From the NCBI GenBank assembly GCA_023213395.1, contig CM041465.1, positions 212,667,741 to 212,731,740 on the forward strand: DNA of 64,000 bases, read 5' to 3'. The translations under genes and the position numbers were made by a program. The notes beneath the pieces are model-generated. The model did not search any database, was not told where the DNA came from, and saw nothing but the letters and a program-made list of their open reading frames with translations. This document shows positions 10,216 through 23,159 of the stretch, piece by piece; positions within the stretch are counted from its first letter, which is position 1; each line of letters starts with the position of its first letter. This DNA is from Cycas panzhihuaensis. Lineage: Eukaryota > Cycadophyta.

Positions 10216-10579
10216 TAGATAAAAAAGATGAAATATGATTGAAAATAGTCAAATATATGATAAAAATATATAAACCTTTGTTGATGAAACCTTTGTATAG
10301 TCATAAAACTTGATATTTATCATTTGCAGCTATACACCTGCACAAATATGAGAATAAATCTGAAATATATTTGTTATATCACAAATATATCTTCAAGAAT
10401 AATCAACTCTGATAAAAAAAATATAAAAAACTTCTGAAAAAACTTGTAGAAAATGAATATAATTGATATTTCTTGCTTGTGAGTAAATCTATTGTAGATA
10501 TCAGTAACTCTTCTTACTTCTTGATAAAAACTTCAATAGGACATGCAATAGCCTAGTAATCTCTACTCTGATACTAGAT
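10216..10579. other. AT-rich spacer, no gene seen
   Basis: This continues the composition of the minisatellite without its unit. CTCTGATACTAG near 10578 faintly recalls an inverted primer site but has no LTR beside it. Confidence 0.4.
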
Positions 10580-11620
10580 AAAGGAAAATAATGGAGCTAA
10601 ACCCCAACAATTCACCTAACATGGTGGATATTATTAATAAATAATGACTAGTATTCATTAGTAATGAAAGTTTGATCTAATTCTACAATGTGTTTGAAAT
10701 AACATAGATGAACAATGGGCATGGTGCTAAGACCTGTTATATAAAGACATTCTTATTAATATTAAGAGATACCACTAATGATTGTTATAAATGGTTCCCT
10801 ACTAATCATTTGAAATTTTGGAAAGGACAATAATAAGAACAATGATTGAGTTTACAATTTAAAGCAAAAATGCAGACAAAACAATTTACACATGTAAGAT
10901 GAAGCTAAAGCATTTATTAAGAAGATTAAATAAAAAATTATAAATGGTTTAAGAAAGAGATGATTCATTGAAAGACTACTTTCAAAGCATAAGATCTTTG
11001 TTCTCTTATTGCCAGCTTATGATATAGTCATTTATGTAATGAACTATGAAATAAGGGAGAAGATAGAGGTTATGAGACAAGCAATGCTATTGATAATAAT
11101 AAATGATAACAAGAAAATATTTTTTATTAAATATCCCCTGACACTCCCCCCTCACCCCCACCTAAAATTTGGCATGCATGTGAATAATTTTTGCAAAATA
11201 AGAAGAAAGAGCTAAAAGTAATATACAATTCTAAATGTTGGTGAGAAGGATAATTTAAAGATGATTGTTCCTAATATCAATACTAAAAGGTTGAGTATTA
11301 TCATATTTATAATATGATAAATTGTGATATAAATGAGTGAATTTTAAATTTGAAATCTTATAAGGATAAGTATCATGCATTTTTTATGAACAATGACTCT
11401 AAGAAGAGCAATAATTGGCATAGTAGAAATTGATAAAAGATATATGCATTAGCAACATAAGTACAAGTAGCCATCTAGGACAAGATGGGCATGCTTGTGT
11501 TGTAATGTTTTAAATGTAAGCATCATAGAAATTATTTACCTCAATTATGAGGGCCACATGTCATGATACATGCGATGTGTAAATGGTGTGGATTAGGGAC
11601 CATGATAATAGTAAGTCTCT
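10580..11620 (+). pseudogene. Remnant of a gypsy-like gag
   Basis: A frame from ATGGAGCTAAACC (about 10591) reads, between stops, KTFLLILRDTTNDCYKWFP then NHLKFWKG. This resembles the retrotransposon gag pattern 'F.L.L.G.A..WY..L....I.SW..L'. Near 11493-11590, CFKCKHHRNYLPQ and then CKWCGLG look like two damaged zinc knuckles. Stops are dense. The order gag then knuckle fits, but similarity is weak and no pol or LTR is found on either side. Confidence 0.4.
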
Positions 11621-13542
11621 CAAACATACAAAACTTGTAAAATTTATTAATAGATCCTATGGAAAATATATCATCATTGCTATCTAGATTGGAAGGTAGG
11701 AGGTGTGATATTGGTAATGATCAATAGAGAAAAATCAATTACATGCAACACAAGGGGTTAAATGAGAAATACAACCCACCTTTAAGGATCTTAATTGCAT
11801 ATGAAGAAGAGAGAAGGTAAGTGAATAATCATCATATACAAACCACCTAAATTATATTTAGTTGTAAGTAAATTGATTTCAAGAGAACATTTACTAACAC
11901 CCACAATTATCCAAGCACTCCAATTATGAAATTAATTATCTTAATTACTCACATCTAGTCTAACAAACACATAAAGCCTTGATAGTAACTAGTGGGGTCA
12001 AATTTGAATCTAATAGCAATTATTATGTCTAAGTGCTCTAAAGAAAGTGGGTTGGGTTTTGAGGAAACAAGTGTTAATAATATGCAAGAGGGTGACTATC
12101 TATTTTACTAGACGTATTATAGGCTCCCACTTTTACACTTGGTAGAAAACCACTTCTCAACATACTTTAGGCACCCACTAGTCATTAGAATGTATACAAG
12201 CTCTAAGAAAAGGTCAATATAATATGAGATTATGTGACCATGAGAGCATATATAATGTTTGAAACCTAAAATAAGTAATCAATGATTTGATATAACTAAT
12301 AAGCACATCAACATCATAATAGAAATATTATTGTTATATAACTAAGGGTCGCCTTAGGTAACCAAATAAAGACTCCATGTAATTCACATTATTTAATTGT
12401 GTATCTAGTGCTTAAAAGAAGCTTTGTCTAATTATATAGCCAACATTGAAATTTTATGCACTTGAGGCATGCACTTTGTGTAACTATGGCTAGGTTATAA
12501 TGCAATTAGAAATAAGGTGGTAGTGTAATTATAAATTGATAATAGTGTAAGTAAAGGCTTTGCAGTAGTGTAGCCAGGGACTTTGATTATTTCACCAAAT
12601 ACTGGGATTAATATAACTAGAGGTTAGGCCTAACTCTAATTGGAAACTCTATAGACTTTAACCAATGACTACAAGTTATAACTAATAAGTAATGCAAACA
12701 TGGTGATAATCACTACTAATTAATGTAATGATAATAATTAAGTTAATCTAATGTTTCTAATGTTAATTATTAGGAATTATAATTTATGTAAATGTTGAGA
12801 AAGAATATTAAAGAGGGTTCTAGTAATAGAAGCAAGGTGCAATAGTGTGAGCATGCAATATGAGAGTTATATAAGGAGATACTTGGGCATGGCCTAAGGC
12901 TACCAACCATTATTGATGCATCTTTTAAAATAATAAATATAAATATACAAATCTATCTCTTGATATTATATTTTTATGTGATTTTGGTGAATGAGATTAG
13001 TTTCTTAGAAAGAGAGCCCATATTTTCTAATAGTAGCATTATTTAAAGGATTGAATCCTAGAATTACTCATGGATCTTTAGATTGATTAGTGAATAGTAA
13101 ATAATAGAATATCCATGAGGTTAGTTGATGTATTTCATGTAAAGTAGATAGATGAAATTATTGAGAATATAATTTAATTTAGTGATCACATTGTAGTGGA
13201 ATCCTTAGACTTACTCCCAATTTCTTAAAAATTAATATTTCAACATCTTCCATAACATAGGTAAGGTAGGTATACATCTATCATTTATATTTCATTTTAT
13301 TTTATTCTCTAATATACATATACACTAACATTTTCTTATTGTTTAGTGATGGGTATCTGATTTCTTGGCTAATAATGATATAATATCTAATAATGGTGTA
13401 ATAAAAAGCATATATTTGGGTCTTATTTGATGAGAAATGTTTCCATAATATATCTTTAGCTCTTTTGGAATCCTTTTTCATCTCTTAGTTATCATCCTTC
13501 ATCATTTTCTTTTGTAAATTTTTAAAAAATTTCATCTTTCTT
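11621..13542. other. AT-rich spacer, no gene seen
   Basis: Nearly 2 kb with stops in all frames, a few short microsatellite-like runs and no motif I can name. It may contain the leader or LTR of the gag remnant at 10580, but I see no terminal repeat pair or primer site. Confidence 0.4.
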
Positions 13543-13894
13543 TGTTGGAAATATGAAATAATTAGATTGAATTTTAGTAAGAAAATGAGAGCAATGACAC
13601 AAAGAGAATTATACAATGATTGCAAGAAATAATCTTACATTTGATTATAAAAGAGTACAATGGATTAGCCTACTCTCTATGCATTAATCAATCAAAGGGA
13701 GCAAGACCACTCCTCATTTTAATGGGAGTATGAGCAAATAATAAAGCTGTGAAGTAGGAAAATATCAAGGTACAATTCATACATGTATGAGAGCAAGAAG
13801 AAAAATACAACTCTTGAGAGAACTTGCCTAATGTGGTTTTCCAATCAACTTGAGGAAAAGAAGGGGAAGGAATTAGACATTATTTTTAATGTTA
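13543..13894 (-). repeat. Probable 3' LTR/3' flank of E2
   Basis: Sequence directly beyond the end of the E2 RNase H on the minus strand. It begins on the plus strand with TGTTGGAAATATG, the commonest copia LTR terminus (minus-strand end ...CATATTTCCAACA). No matching second LTR lies to the right of E2, and the expected purine tract on the minus strand is not visible, so this is tentative. Confidence 0.35.
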
Positions 13895-14480
13895 CTTCAT
13901 AATGTGTAATTCTTTATCTCTTATAAATAAGAGCCTTCTAAACCTCCTAAACTTCTTATGACTCAAAGCCTTAGTGAGAATGTCAATAAGCTAATCCTTA
14001 GTTAGACAATATACCAACTCAACTACTCTATTCTATACCTTCTCCTAAATTAAATGATGGTACACTTCTATATGATTTATGTCAATATGGAACATAGGAT
14101 TCTTTGATAACTAGATTGCACCCTAATTATTGTAAAATAATAATGTAGAATCATCCCATAGAAGCTCAAGTGTCCAAATAGTCTTCTTAGCTAAATTGCC
14201 TCACAAGTAGTTATAATGGTTGCTTTAGAGTGTCCAAGTAGTATTCTTAGATAATTTGCCTCATAAGTAGTTATAATAGTTGCTTTATACTTTACTTTTA
14301 TAGAAGACAAGGAGATAGTAGCTCATTTCTTGTTGTACTAAGAAGCAATACTAAAACTAGATGTGATATATATCCTAAAGTAGATTTCTTATCATTAACA
14401 TCTCTATCCAAATTTGAGTTTGTATAGCTATGCACTTAGAATTCATTAACTTTAGAAAACAAGAGTCTAAATATAATAGT
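13895..14480 (-). pseudogene. E2 RNase H pseudogene
   Basis: Minus-strand pieces read LSKNPMFHIDINHIEVYHH, ELVYCLTKD-stop-LIDILTKAL and FRRFRRLLFI. The copia RNase H tail has the pattern 'NP.FH.RTKHIE...H..RE' and 'T.DQ.ADI.TK.L'. The Gln of the second motif is a stop. The ending near 13895 marks the 3' end of E2 coding sequence. Confidence 0.65.
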
Positions 14481-14829
14481 ACTCTTGACATACCTTAATA
14501 TGTGATTTATTGCTTTCTAATAAGAGATGGATGGAGCACTCATGAACTAGACTATAACACCAATAATATAACTAATTTCATGCCTAGTATTAGTAAGGTA
14601 GGTAAGAGTACCCACTAGTTCCCTATATAAGGTATGATCAATAGTCCAATCAATAACTCTGTTAGCTAATTCTAATCCAACTTCCTTTGGAGTATCCATT
14701 GGCCTTTAATCATCCATATATAAATGTTAGGAAAGACTGTAAGCATACTTATACTGTGAAACAAAAATGCTATTACCTTTTTGCTAGATTTCCATGACAA
14801 GATAGTAATGCAAAAAGCTAAGATTAGAC

Positions 14830-15400
14830 ATTTCAAAAGCTTTAGAAAGATGCTTCTTAAGATATTTCATCTAAGAAATGTTACTATGAGTGATAATAAA
14901 AATTTTAACATATAGAATTATAATAAGTATCTTATCATCCTCATGTTTAATATATAAACTATGATCCAATTCGTATCTAGTGAATTTAGAAGAGATGAAG
15001 TATTCATCAATACATGAATACCATATCCTTTGTGCCTGCTTAAGCCCATACAAGGTTTTTTTCAACCTGTATATAGGATGCTCCTCACTAGTTTGCATAA
15101 ATTATTTGGTTACTATATACAAGCCTCCTCATCAAGAATACCATAAGGAAAAGTACTCTTAACATCTATTTGGTGGAGATCTTAAACAAAATAAGATGTA
15201 AGACTATAATGGTTATTTTGGCCATGAGTGCAAAGGTCTCCTTAAAGTCCATACCTTTAGTCTATGTGTATCTCTTAGCCATAATCCAAGCCTTGTATCA
15301 AGCAATATTACCATTAGATTAATACTTCACCTTGTATATCCATCTTCAACTAATGACTTTCTTCCCTAAAGGAAGCTCAATAAGATTCTACATATCACTC
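14830..15400 (-). pseudogene. E2 reverse transcriptase pseudogene
   Basis: Minus strand 15098-14871 encodes HPIYRLKKTLYGLKQAQRIW, ELDHSLYIKHEDD and ILIIILYVKIFIITHSN. These are the copia RT motifs 'Y.L.K.LYGLKQAPR.W' and 'YVDD.IIT', but the catalytic YVDD reads YVKI, so polymerase activity is lost regardless of the stops. Upstream pieces at 15400-15100 (LIELPLGKKV; KGMDFKETFA) are the RT entry and 'GIDF.ETF.P' motif. Confidence 0.75.
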
Positions 15401-15999
15401 TTAAGTATGGAGTCATACTCCTCCTACATAACTAATTGCCAATAAGGGGTATCCTTAACTTTAGTAAATGACTCTGAGTCATTAGTGTTTAAGATATTAT
15501 ACATCAAGGCAAAGTTGGTCTTGGATTATATCTAAACACCAACATTAGCATTAATATCACCAAATTTAGGTAACCATTTGGGTAACTTCTTATGAGGAGA
15601 TGAGGAAGATGGAATATTTATAAGAATTTCCTACTCTCTTCACTCTTTTCTTAGGTCTCATTATTTATTTCTATGCTTTTAGCATTAAAAAAGAATATCC
15701 CTACCAATTGCAATCATCTTCTTTAAGGGATCCTAGAGCTTATATACCTTTGATGACTCCTTATACCTAACAAGAATACACTTTTGACTTTTGTCATTAA
15801 GTTTTTATATCTTTGTATAAGGTATATGAATAAAAGCAGTGTAACCAAAGACTTAAAAATTATATATAGAAGGTTTTTGGCTAGTCTAAACTTTTTGAAG
15901 AGTTATGTTCTAAATAGCTACAATTAAACTTCTATTTATAATGTACATAACTATATTCTCAACTTCACCTCAAAAACTATTAGAGATTCTTTTGGCTTT

Positions 16000-16950
16000 T
16001 AACATACATCTTGCCATCTTAATAATGGTGTAGTTCTTCCTCTTGGGCAAATCGTTTTATAGAGATGTATAATATATAGTTAATTATAGTCAAATATTGT
16101 GATCCTTATAAATAATGATGGATTTAGATGACAAGTTCTTGCCTTTACTATCACTACTTAAAAATTTAATCTTCTTTATAAAGAAGGTTTCAACTTGAAC
16201 TTTAAATCTTTAAACTTTGAAAATACGTTTGATTTATTCTTAAGAGGTAAACCCAAGTTTTCCTGGTAAAGTCATCAATAAATATCATAAAGTATGTTGT
16301 ACCTCTAAATAAGACTAGTGAAAGTGGCCCACACAAATTAGAATGAACTAGCTCTAAGTTTTCCTTAGACCTCTAAGTGGACTTGATAAATCTTTCTCTA
16401 TGCTAATTCCTAAATAAACATTTACTACAGATTTTATCACATTATTATACAAGAGGGAGATCATGCACTACTTTTTATTTATTTAATAGTTGAAGAGTAT
16501 GATAGTTCAAGTGATTAAAATGGTCATGATACAAAGTATTAGAAGTAGATACAATAAAACCATACTCAAGTGTACCAAAAAATTTATATAAGTCATTCTC
16601 TTTAGTTCCTTGAGATATTATAAAATTGCCATTTTTTATTATATATTTGATGGTATCAAACTCAACTTTCAAATTAAGTTTAGTTATATGACTTACAAAA
16701 AATAAGTTGTTGTTGAATAATTGTATATATAACACATTAGAGATCTTTATTTCATGACGAAGCTAATTAAGGATAAATGTGTCATGACTAATAACTTTAT
16801 GATAACTATCATCACCTAGAATTATGGTCTAATTACATCTATATTTAAGTTTATTAAATCGCTCTTTATGAAAAGTGATGTGGTTTAAGGCCCCAAAGTT
16901 AATATACTAGGTATCGTTAGCTAGAAATAATGCTCATGTGGGTTCACTTA
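16000..16950 (-). pseudogene. E2 protease to integrase pseudogene
   Basis: Minus strand 16735-16475 is an open stretch (IQLFNNNLFFVSHITKLNL, then DHFNHLNYHTLQLLNK). The second motif is the pre-integrase 'H.RFGHLNY..L..L' block. Upstream, a protease-like region reads GALNHITFH. Downstream, 16300-16200 gives LFRGTTYFMIFIDDFTRK across frames, the first catalytic Asp of integrase. The frame is interrupted many times. Confidence 0.65.
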
Positions 16951-17460
16951 GACCTAAACTAAATATCTCTTAACTAATAGAATGATTCTTTTATTTCAAA
17001 TCTAAACTAAGAGATATGAAGTCTAAGGAGACCCAAGTGACCACCTTTGCCCAACTCTTAAGAAGGAGTCTCCACTTGATTGTGTCATTTAGTGAGAATA
17101 TGAATGAATGAGATAATAAAAGGTTAGGATATGAAGGGTTGATTGAATCCACTAGCTTACATAACTGGATGGAGGAGTTCTAAGTTTAAGATTATGCTAA
17201 TAATATCTCTTATGTCATTCCTAGGGACTTCTTTCCTCCTATTCTTTCAACCTTTAGAGTTTTACATAAATGAAGGAGAAGGGTTAAGTAACTCCGATAA
17301 TGTCTTACTCCTTATGACTCCCACTCTTCCTTTAGATTTTAATATCTTTTATAGACTAGTTTTTCCATCATTTACACATCTCATCCAAATCCTTAACCTT
17401 TTGAGAAAACCTTCATCGCGATCATTGTCACCTTTCACCATCCTACTCCGCTTTTAAAAT

Positions 17461-19865
17461 AGGAGATTTAGGTGCCAAGGGGGTAAATTGTTTAGAAAAA
17501 CCTAGCCTTTAATCAATTTTCATGTTCATTAACAAATATTTTACTTAGTTTCATTTAATCTAATTTACTAGAAGCTTGTTCTATATTATATTATGTTATA
17601 TTTTGATAAAATGTGGTATTAATTTTATGGGTGATTTATGTTGGATGATGATAATTGTATTATTATATTTTTACTTGTCGATGAGTGAAAACCATAACAT
17701 TATAATCTCACCTTTATGATCATTCTGACTCACTTTTTTCTCCTTGAAATGTTTCTTTATTTCATTCTTTTTTCTTGATTTTTATATTTAAGTTATCACT
17801 TTTTCATGAGTTTTTTAGGCTTGTTCTTAAGTTTTCACCCCTTTTAAGTTGCTCTTTTACATTGATGAAGTCATTTATATTAAAATTTTCTTGATAAAAG
17901 TTTATTTTAACTTTTGAATGATCAATTAGAAATGCAACTAATATAAAATACAACTAACACTACTAATACTACTTTTGAACTAATATGAAATGCAACTAAT
18001 AGCACTTACAACTATATATATAAATCACTAAGAAGTCCAATAACATGTAATATTAATATGAAGCTTTTCTTTCCAATTACATGTTATCTTTCTTTTGGAA
18101 AATGCTTCTACAATGGAAATAAAGATTTTTAAAGATTTACTACTATTGTTATAAATGATTTTTAGATCATAGAGAATGCATGCAATTAATGATATTCAAG
18201 TCATAATCCTCAAATAAGCAATGAGCTAAAGAATAAAGAGGTTTTATTACAATTGGGGTCTATTGGACATCAAAGGGATCCTTGAACCTTATATGATCTG
18301 ATTAAATCAAGTAAACTTTATTCCCAATTTTAGATTTCGTTTAAAGAAAAAAGAAATGATGAAAAGAGAGAAATCAAATAGGAATAATACTATAACTTCT
18401 TCCCTATTTTAAAACTCTTACCTCAGAATAGCTTTCTTTCTTTTATATGATCAAATTACTTTGTCTTTCCTTTGAAATTGATAAAAGAGAAGGAAAAACA
18501 AGAACCACAAGCTCAACTATTGCTATAAACAAGTCAAATATGAAAGTAAGCCTCTTAGAATTTAGACAGTTGTGGAACAATAAGGAAGAGAAGCTATTTT
18601 ATGAGTGAAGAGATGAGCATTCTTCACACTAGTTTTCTCTCATTTTGTCCCATAAAGGTCAGACCTTTTAGCCAAATTTCCAAGGTAAAAAATGAATATA
18701 GAGACAACACAAATACTAGTAAAAAGAATAGAAATATTCTAAGCATAAACAATAAGAGTTCTCAATAGGAAAGATCTTATCAGGAATAAAGGAGTTTGAA
18801 GCTGAAAACCTTAAGAGAAATTAAGAAATTTGAAAAACCAACCATTAAAAATTTGAGTATCAATGAAATAACAACTAAAGCATCAAAGCCTCCTCTTGAT
18901 TTCATGTTTTCTCATCTCAAAAAGTAGTCTTTCAAGTCACAACAGTAGAAAACCTCAAAAAATCTCCAAGAAGCTCTTTAAAACTTAAACTCTTTTATCT
19001 CACAAAATTTGAATGATAGATGACAATGGAGTTAGGGTTCATTCTAGGCATAAAAGAGATAAGTTTACATTAACTTTAGGTGGTGGCATATAGAATTCTA
19101 GTATGTTGGATGAGTTTTGCATATATAACAATAAAAAATATGACTAGTCACATTTTTAGAGCCATAAAAAAATGTGGCTTTGTACTAAAATACAATCGAT
19201 TGCATTTTTGGTAGGACCAAAAATATGATAAATTAGCAGGTCAAAATGCCTTATTGAAAACATCAAAAATAGATTTTTATTAATAAATTTAAGTATAAAT
19301 AACTTAATTAATGAGGAAAGAGGCAAAAAAATGATAAAAACAATAAGCACAAGCCTAAAAATTAATAAAAAAGACAATGTAAGAGTGAAACCAAGATAAA
19401 AATATAAAAAAGAAAGCTTTTAAAAGAAGAATTAAATTAAAATGATCATAAAGGAGAGAAATTAATTCCATAAGTATCAGTCATCAATATGTGATAGCAT
19501 AATCATATAACAATCATCATTCAATATACACCATCAAAGAAATTAAGATATTATTTCATCAAAACATGGCCTAATATAATAAAATAAAACTTAAACTAAT
19601 CATCTTCACATAAAAAAGTACAAGAAGCATACTAAAACTAATGAGGGTAGGTTTTAGTGAAACATTTTCACCCTTGACACCTGAAGCTCCTACTTCAAAA
19701 AGAATGTAGGATAGTGAGAGGTAGTAATGATAAAGGTGAAGAGATTTTTTGTTAAGAGTCAACAAAATCTAAGGTGAGGTGTGTGAATGATGAGTTACTA
19801 ATCTAGAAAAGTTCTAAAATTTAACCAAATTAACCTTGATACTTCTAAAATGATAGGTCAAAGAA
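17461..19865. other. AT-rich spacer, no gene seen
   Basis: No frame, terminal repeat or primer site stands out. It should contain the 5' end of E2 (gag start, leader and LTR) if that still exists. Short frames here are chance products of AT-rich sequence. Confidence 0.4.
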
Positions 19866-20015
19866 ATGCCACCTAAAAGGCTACCGAAAAGGACTAGGTT
19901 CTCATTGGCAAAATAATGTTACCTAACAACTTACCCAAAAGGATTGGGTTTTCATTACTAAAGGAATGTTACCTGACAACTTATCCAAAAGGACTAGGTT
20001 TTCACTTACTAAAAA
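19866..20015. repeat. Tandem array, 3 copies of a 50 bp unit
   Basis: Copies start at 19866, 19916 and 19966, exactly 50 bp apart. Each carries ATG(C/T)(C/T)ACCTAA, then CAAAAGGACTAGGTTTTCA with a few changes. The second and third copies are closer to each other than to the first. Function unknown. Confidence 0.85.
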
Positions 20016-20064
20016 ATAGATCAATATCAAATGCCCACAAATTGGATGAGACTTAAAGATCAAA

Positions 20065-20375
20065 CTGGTCATAGTTTATCTCTCATTAACCATACTTTAG
20101 AGGGAAGTGCTTTTGCTAGACTATAAAGGATGGACTATCATAGTTTTTAGACTCATTAATATGTGACTTTTCGAAGCCTTAAGACTACCATAGTTTTGAC
20201 TCATTAGTAGGTGACTTTTTAGAGCTTTTCATCATAGTTTAAATTCATTAATAGGGTGAAGGCTTTTAGAGCTTAATCATCATAGTTTAATCTCAGCAAC
20301 CATCAAATTTCAGAGGGTTCTTTATCATAGTTTAGGCTCTTTTATAGGTAAAAGGGACTCAAAGTATTTTGGAGA
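20065..20375. repeat. Degenerate tandem array, unit about 47 bp
   Basis: The core ATCATAGTTT(A) recurs near 20071, 20141, 20188, 20233, 20281 and 20326 (spacings of about 70, 47, 45, 48 and 45). It is followed by (G)ACTCATTAATAGG and CTTTTAGAGC variants. It adjoins the 50 bp array but the unit is different. Confidence 0.75.
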
Positions 20376-21089
20376 CCAATTCAAGAGTTAATTTCAAAAA
20401 AAGATGAGTGAAAGATGTAACCATTAAGATCTCCAAAAAGCTCCATAACAGATAATTGCATTAAGGATAATTGAGCCAAATAGATAAGTGATATATCTTT
20501 CCACCATCTCAAAGTGATTTCATTCAATAGTGATGATTATGAAGAGGTAGAATTCACTTTGATAGACTCAATAGACAGAAGAAAAATCTTTGCTCAAGAA
20601 AAAGGGAAAAGGCCCCTCCCTTTTATTAAGAAAAATGATGAAAATCAAACTTCATTTTTACAATAAAATGTTGAAAAATAAGGTGTTTAAGGGACCCTTT
20701 CTCTCATTTTTGAGGCGATCTAAAGCTATTTTAGAAGAAGATCAGCTCTAGGAGACTGATATTAGCAAGATGTAGTAGGGAGCTAGACATTCAGTGAGTT
20801 TTCTTTCTAAAATTTTTTAAAAAGTGAATTTTTTATTTTAAAAATGCGATTACACATTGTGAAAGATATAGATAGGGTACTAAAAATATGACATGATTAT
20901 AAAAACATGAGAACATCATTAAAAAATGTGATTTTAGAATTTAGAAATAATAAAGGAAATCACATTTTTGATGGTAAAAACATGTTTTTAACTATGAAGC
21001 TATATTTTTGGTTATTTTACAACACTTTTAAACTTTTTAAAGAAGGAACTCGAAAATCAAAATTTTAAAACATAAAAATAAGAAATTAA
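20376..21089. other. AT-rich spacer, no gene seen
   Basis: Low-complexity A- and T-rich sequence with scattered poly-A/T runs. No recognisable frame or repeat. Confidence 0.4.
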
Positions 21090-21587
21090 TGTGATTTTTT
21101 TGATATGATACAACCTCTAAAGAGAGTAGATACATGAGAGAATGAAGGTTTTGGAATCAGAGAGCTAGTAGGCTAGTTAAATGACATAGATTGGGCTACT
21201 TTGAGAGCTTATGGATTATCTTGGGTGAGTGGACTAACCTAACTAGTGATGGATTATGAGATACTCCATGATTTTATAAGTTGTTAGATTCTAGGGTGTA
21301 ACATATTTAGGATATAGGTAATCAGATAGATACATATCACTCTAAGCGAAGTGGGAAGGATATTAAGAGTCAGCTAGCATGGAGAAAGAGTGAGATTGCA
21401 TAGGGTGGTGGATAATGAGTCTCAGATGACATGTAACTAGTATCTGATAGGTTTTATTGATTAGTTTGGTCCCCATGGGATATCCATAGAGGCCATATAG
21501 ATAGTAGAGGGTGTTCCTATTATATGGAGAATCATAGCCCTCATCATCATATACAGGATTACTAGAACTTAAAACTTCATTAAGGTT
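21090..21587 (+). pseudogene. Purine-rich coding relic, left half (split by E3), possibly PMD-like
   Basis: Shifting frames give DIDWATLRAYGLSWVSGLT and VWSPWDIHRGH. The spacing and composition faintly recall plant-mobile-domain proteins ('..DWA.L.AL...W', 'V.W.PY'), the class seen more clearly on the minus strand at 46611-48474. There are many stops. The relic continues at 35702 once E3 is removed: the sequence left of E3 ends in the target CCAGA and resumes after its duplicate. The identity is a guess; the continuity is solid. Confidence 0.3.
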
Positions 21588-21592
21588 CCAGA
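21588..21592. other. Target-site duplication of E3, left copy (CCAGA)
   Basis: CCAGA directly precedes the E3 5' LTR and is repeated exactly at 35697-35701 directly after the 3' LTR. Five bases is the normal copia duplication. Confidence 0.9.
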
Positions 21593-21904
21593 TGAAAGAG
21601 GTTAATGTATCAAGGTCATTTATGTAGATTAATTATGTGACCCTAGGATATATTATTAGCATTAGTCTCTTAATGAAATGTACTTTATGTGCATTTAGAT
21701 GTAATTTTGGGTTCATGTCATTAGGCAGGAAAATCCTAATCCTAATGCTCACCCTCAATAATAAAAGGTGAAATCTTAAGGAGGGAGTCATTATTCATTC
21801 TCACCTCTAAGCTTGCTCTCATATCTTGTTTCATCTTCTTTTTCATTCTCCATTGCCATTATGTGCATGTGAGTGATTTATCTCTTAGATCCATCCTTCC
21901 TTCA
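21593..21904 (+). repeat. E3 5' LTR
   Basis: 312 bp, starting TGAAAGAGGTTAATG and ending CCTTCCTTCA. It contains AATAATAAAAGG, which could serve as a TATA or poly(A) element. Its partner at 35385-35696 has the same length and about 92% identity by eye. Confidence 0.9.
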
Positions 21905-21906
21905 TG

Positions 21907-21918
21907 TGGTATCAGAGC
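21907..21918 (+). other. E3 primer-binding site
   Basis: TGGTATCAGAGC, complementary to the 3' end of initiator Met tRNA, two bases after the 5' LTR. Confidence 0.92.
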
Positions 21919-23042
21919 TAGAAGGGGATCTATTCACTCCATTCCACTTGCATTGAGTCATTTTGCCTCTCCTTCACCTTCAATGTGAAGTATTGAGAGT
22001 GCATTCATTATTTTTTAACATTTTGAGAGCTTAAAATTATAGTATTTTGCATGTTGCTAATTTGTCCATGTGTGCAGAAATTTAGAGGTGAAGAATATAG
22101 GTTTCTGAAGCCATTCAGTTGCCAAAACAATCTCGGAAGCATTAAAGGCCCAAAATTTTATAAAAATTTGACCATCTCAGAATTTGATGAAATTTGGCGT
22201 GCACAATTGACTTGACTAGAGGATCATTTTTGTATTCTAGAGAAACTTCAGATTCATCATAAAACAATGAGTTTTAGCTTTGACAAAAGGGTAAATTTTG
22301 TGGATAAGTGATTTAAAGCACATTTCCTAATGAAATCTTTTAATTATAAGCTGAATATCTAAAAGTTTTATTAAGGGAACTGGTAGATTTATGTCTTAAG
22401 ATTAGTTTAAGATAAATCTCATGAAATTTCATCCATTGGTTAGTGAGATCTATGCAATTTTCTCATGGTTGCTGATTTTGCCTACTCAACCGCACAAAGG
22501 ACCTTACAAGGGCATTTTGGGTAAGTTTTTAGCAAAGTTTATAGATGTTGCAGAAGGTAAAGTTAATGTACATGTCAAAACATAACTTTTGACATATTGA
22601 AGTTCAGATTCTGAGATAGTTGATTTGGCATGATTTTACTTTGGTGATTTTTCAGGAAGAGATTTTTTTGTACCTTTTCTAAAATCTAACTTCACAAATC
22701 TATCAGAAACGACATTATGAAGACTTTTTACTTTTGTCATAAATTCAGATTTCATCATTTAGGCCTTCATATTTGTAATTTTTAAAAATTTGCCCATTTA
22801 TCATTATTTGTAAATTTTGTGAAAAAATATAAAATGGGGTAAAATAGAATGCATATAGATTTAGAAAAATTATCATTTTAGTGGCAAGTTGATCTGCTTT
22901 TTATCCTATTATAAATTTTGTATCAAAACTTCCAAAATCATATTTAGAAACATTGTACTAAAGCAAGGGAAACCTTGGATCAGAAGCAACATCTAATTCC
23001 CCTACTAAATTTAACATGCTTTTCTATTTGCACACATAGCAT
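21919..23042 (+). other. E3 leader, first part
   Basis: Untranslated AT-rich sequence between the primer site and gag, with stops in all frames. E3 has an unusually long leader, about 2.0 kb from primer site to the gag ATG at 23910. Confidence 0.6.
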
Positions 23043-23130
23043 AAAGCATCACAAAAGTAGCAACAACAATAAATCATCACAAAAGTAGCAACAACAATAA
23101 AGCATCACAAAAGTAACAACAACAACAAAG
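23043..23130 (+). repeat. Three 28 bp tandem repeats in the E3 leader
   Basis: CATCACAAAAGTA begins at 23047, 23075 and 23103, followed each time by (G/A)CAACAACAA. The CAA-rich unit resembles unstructured translation-enhancing leaders, but that is only an analogy. Confidence 0.85.
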
Positions 23131-23159
23131 TAAGTACGAAAAGTAAGAAAGCACATTTG

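Larger units (their letters stand above)
13895..17460 (-). mobile_element. E2: Ty1/copia retrotransposon, decayed
   Basis: Minus-strand order: a doubtful gag (about 17460-17000), protease and pre-integrase (about 16950-16475), integrase (about 16475-15700), reverse transcriptase (about 15400-14830) and RNase H (about 14480-13895). The orientation matches E1. Frameshifts and stops occur every 50-100 codons. No 5' LTR or primer site is recognisable right of 17460. A copia element is certain from pol; the lineage was not assigned. Confidence 0.8.

Noticed and set aside
17143-17457. 104-codon plus-strand frame
   Set aside because: It lies opposite the minus-strand 5' part of E2; Leu/Phe-rich composition is that of antisense AT-rich DNA.
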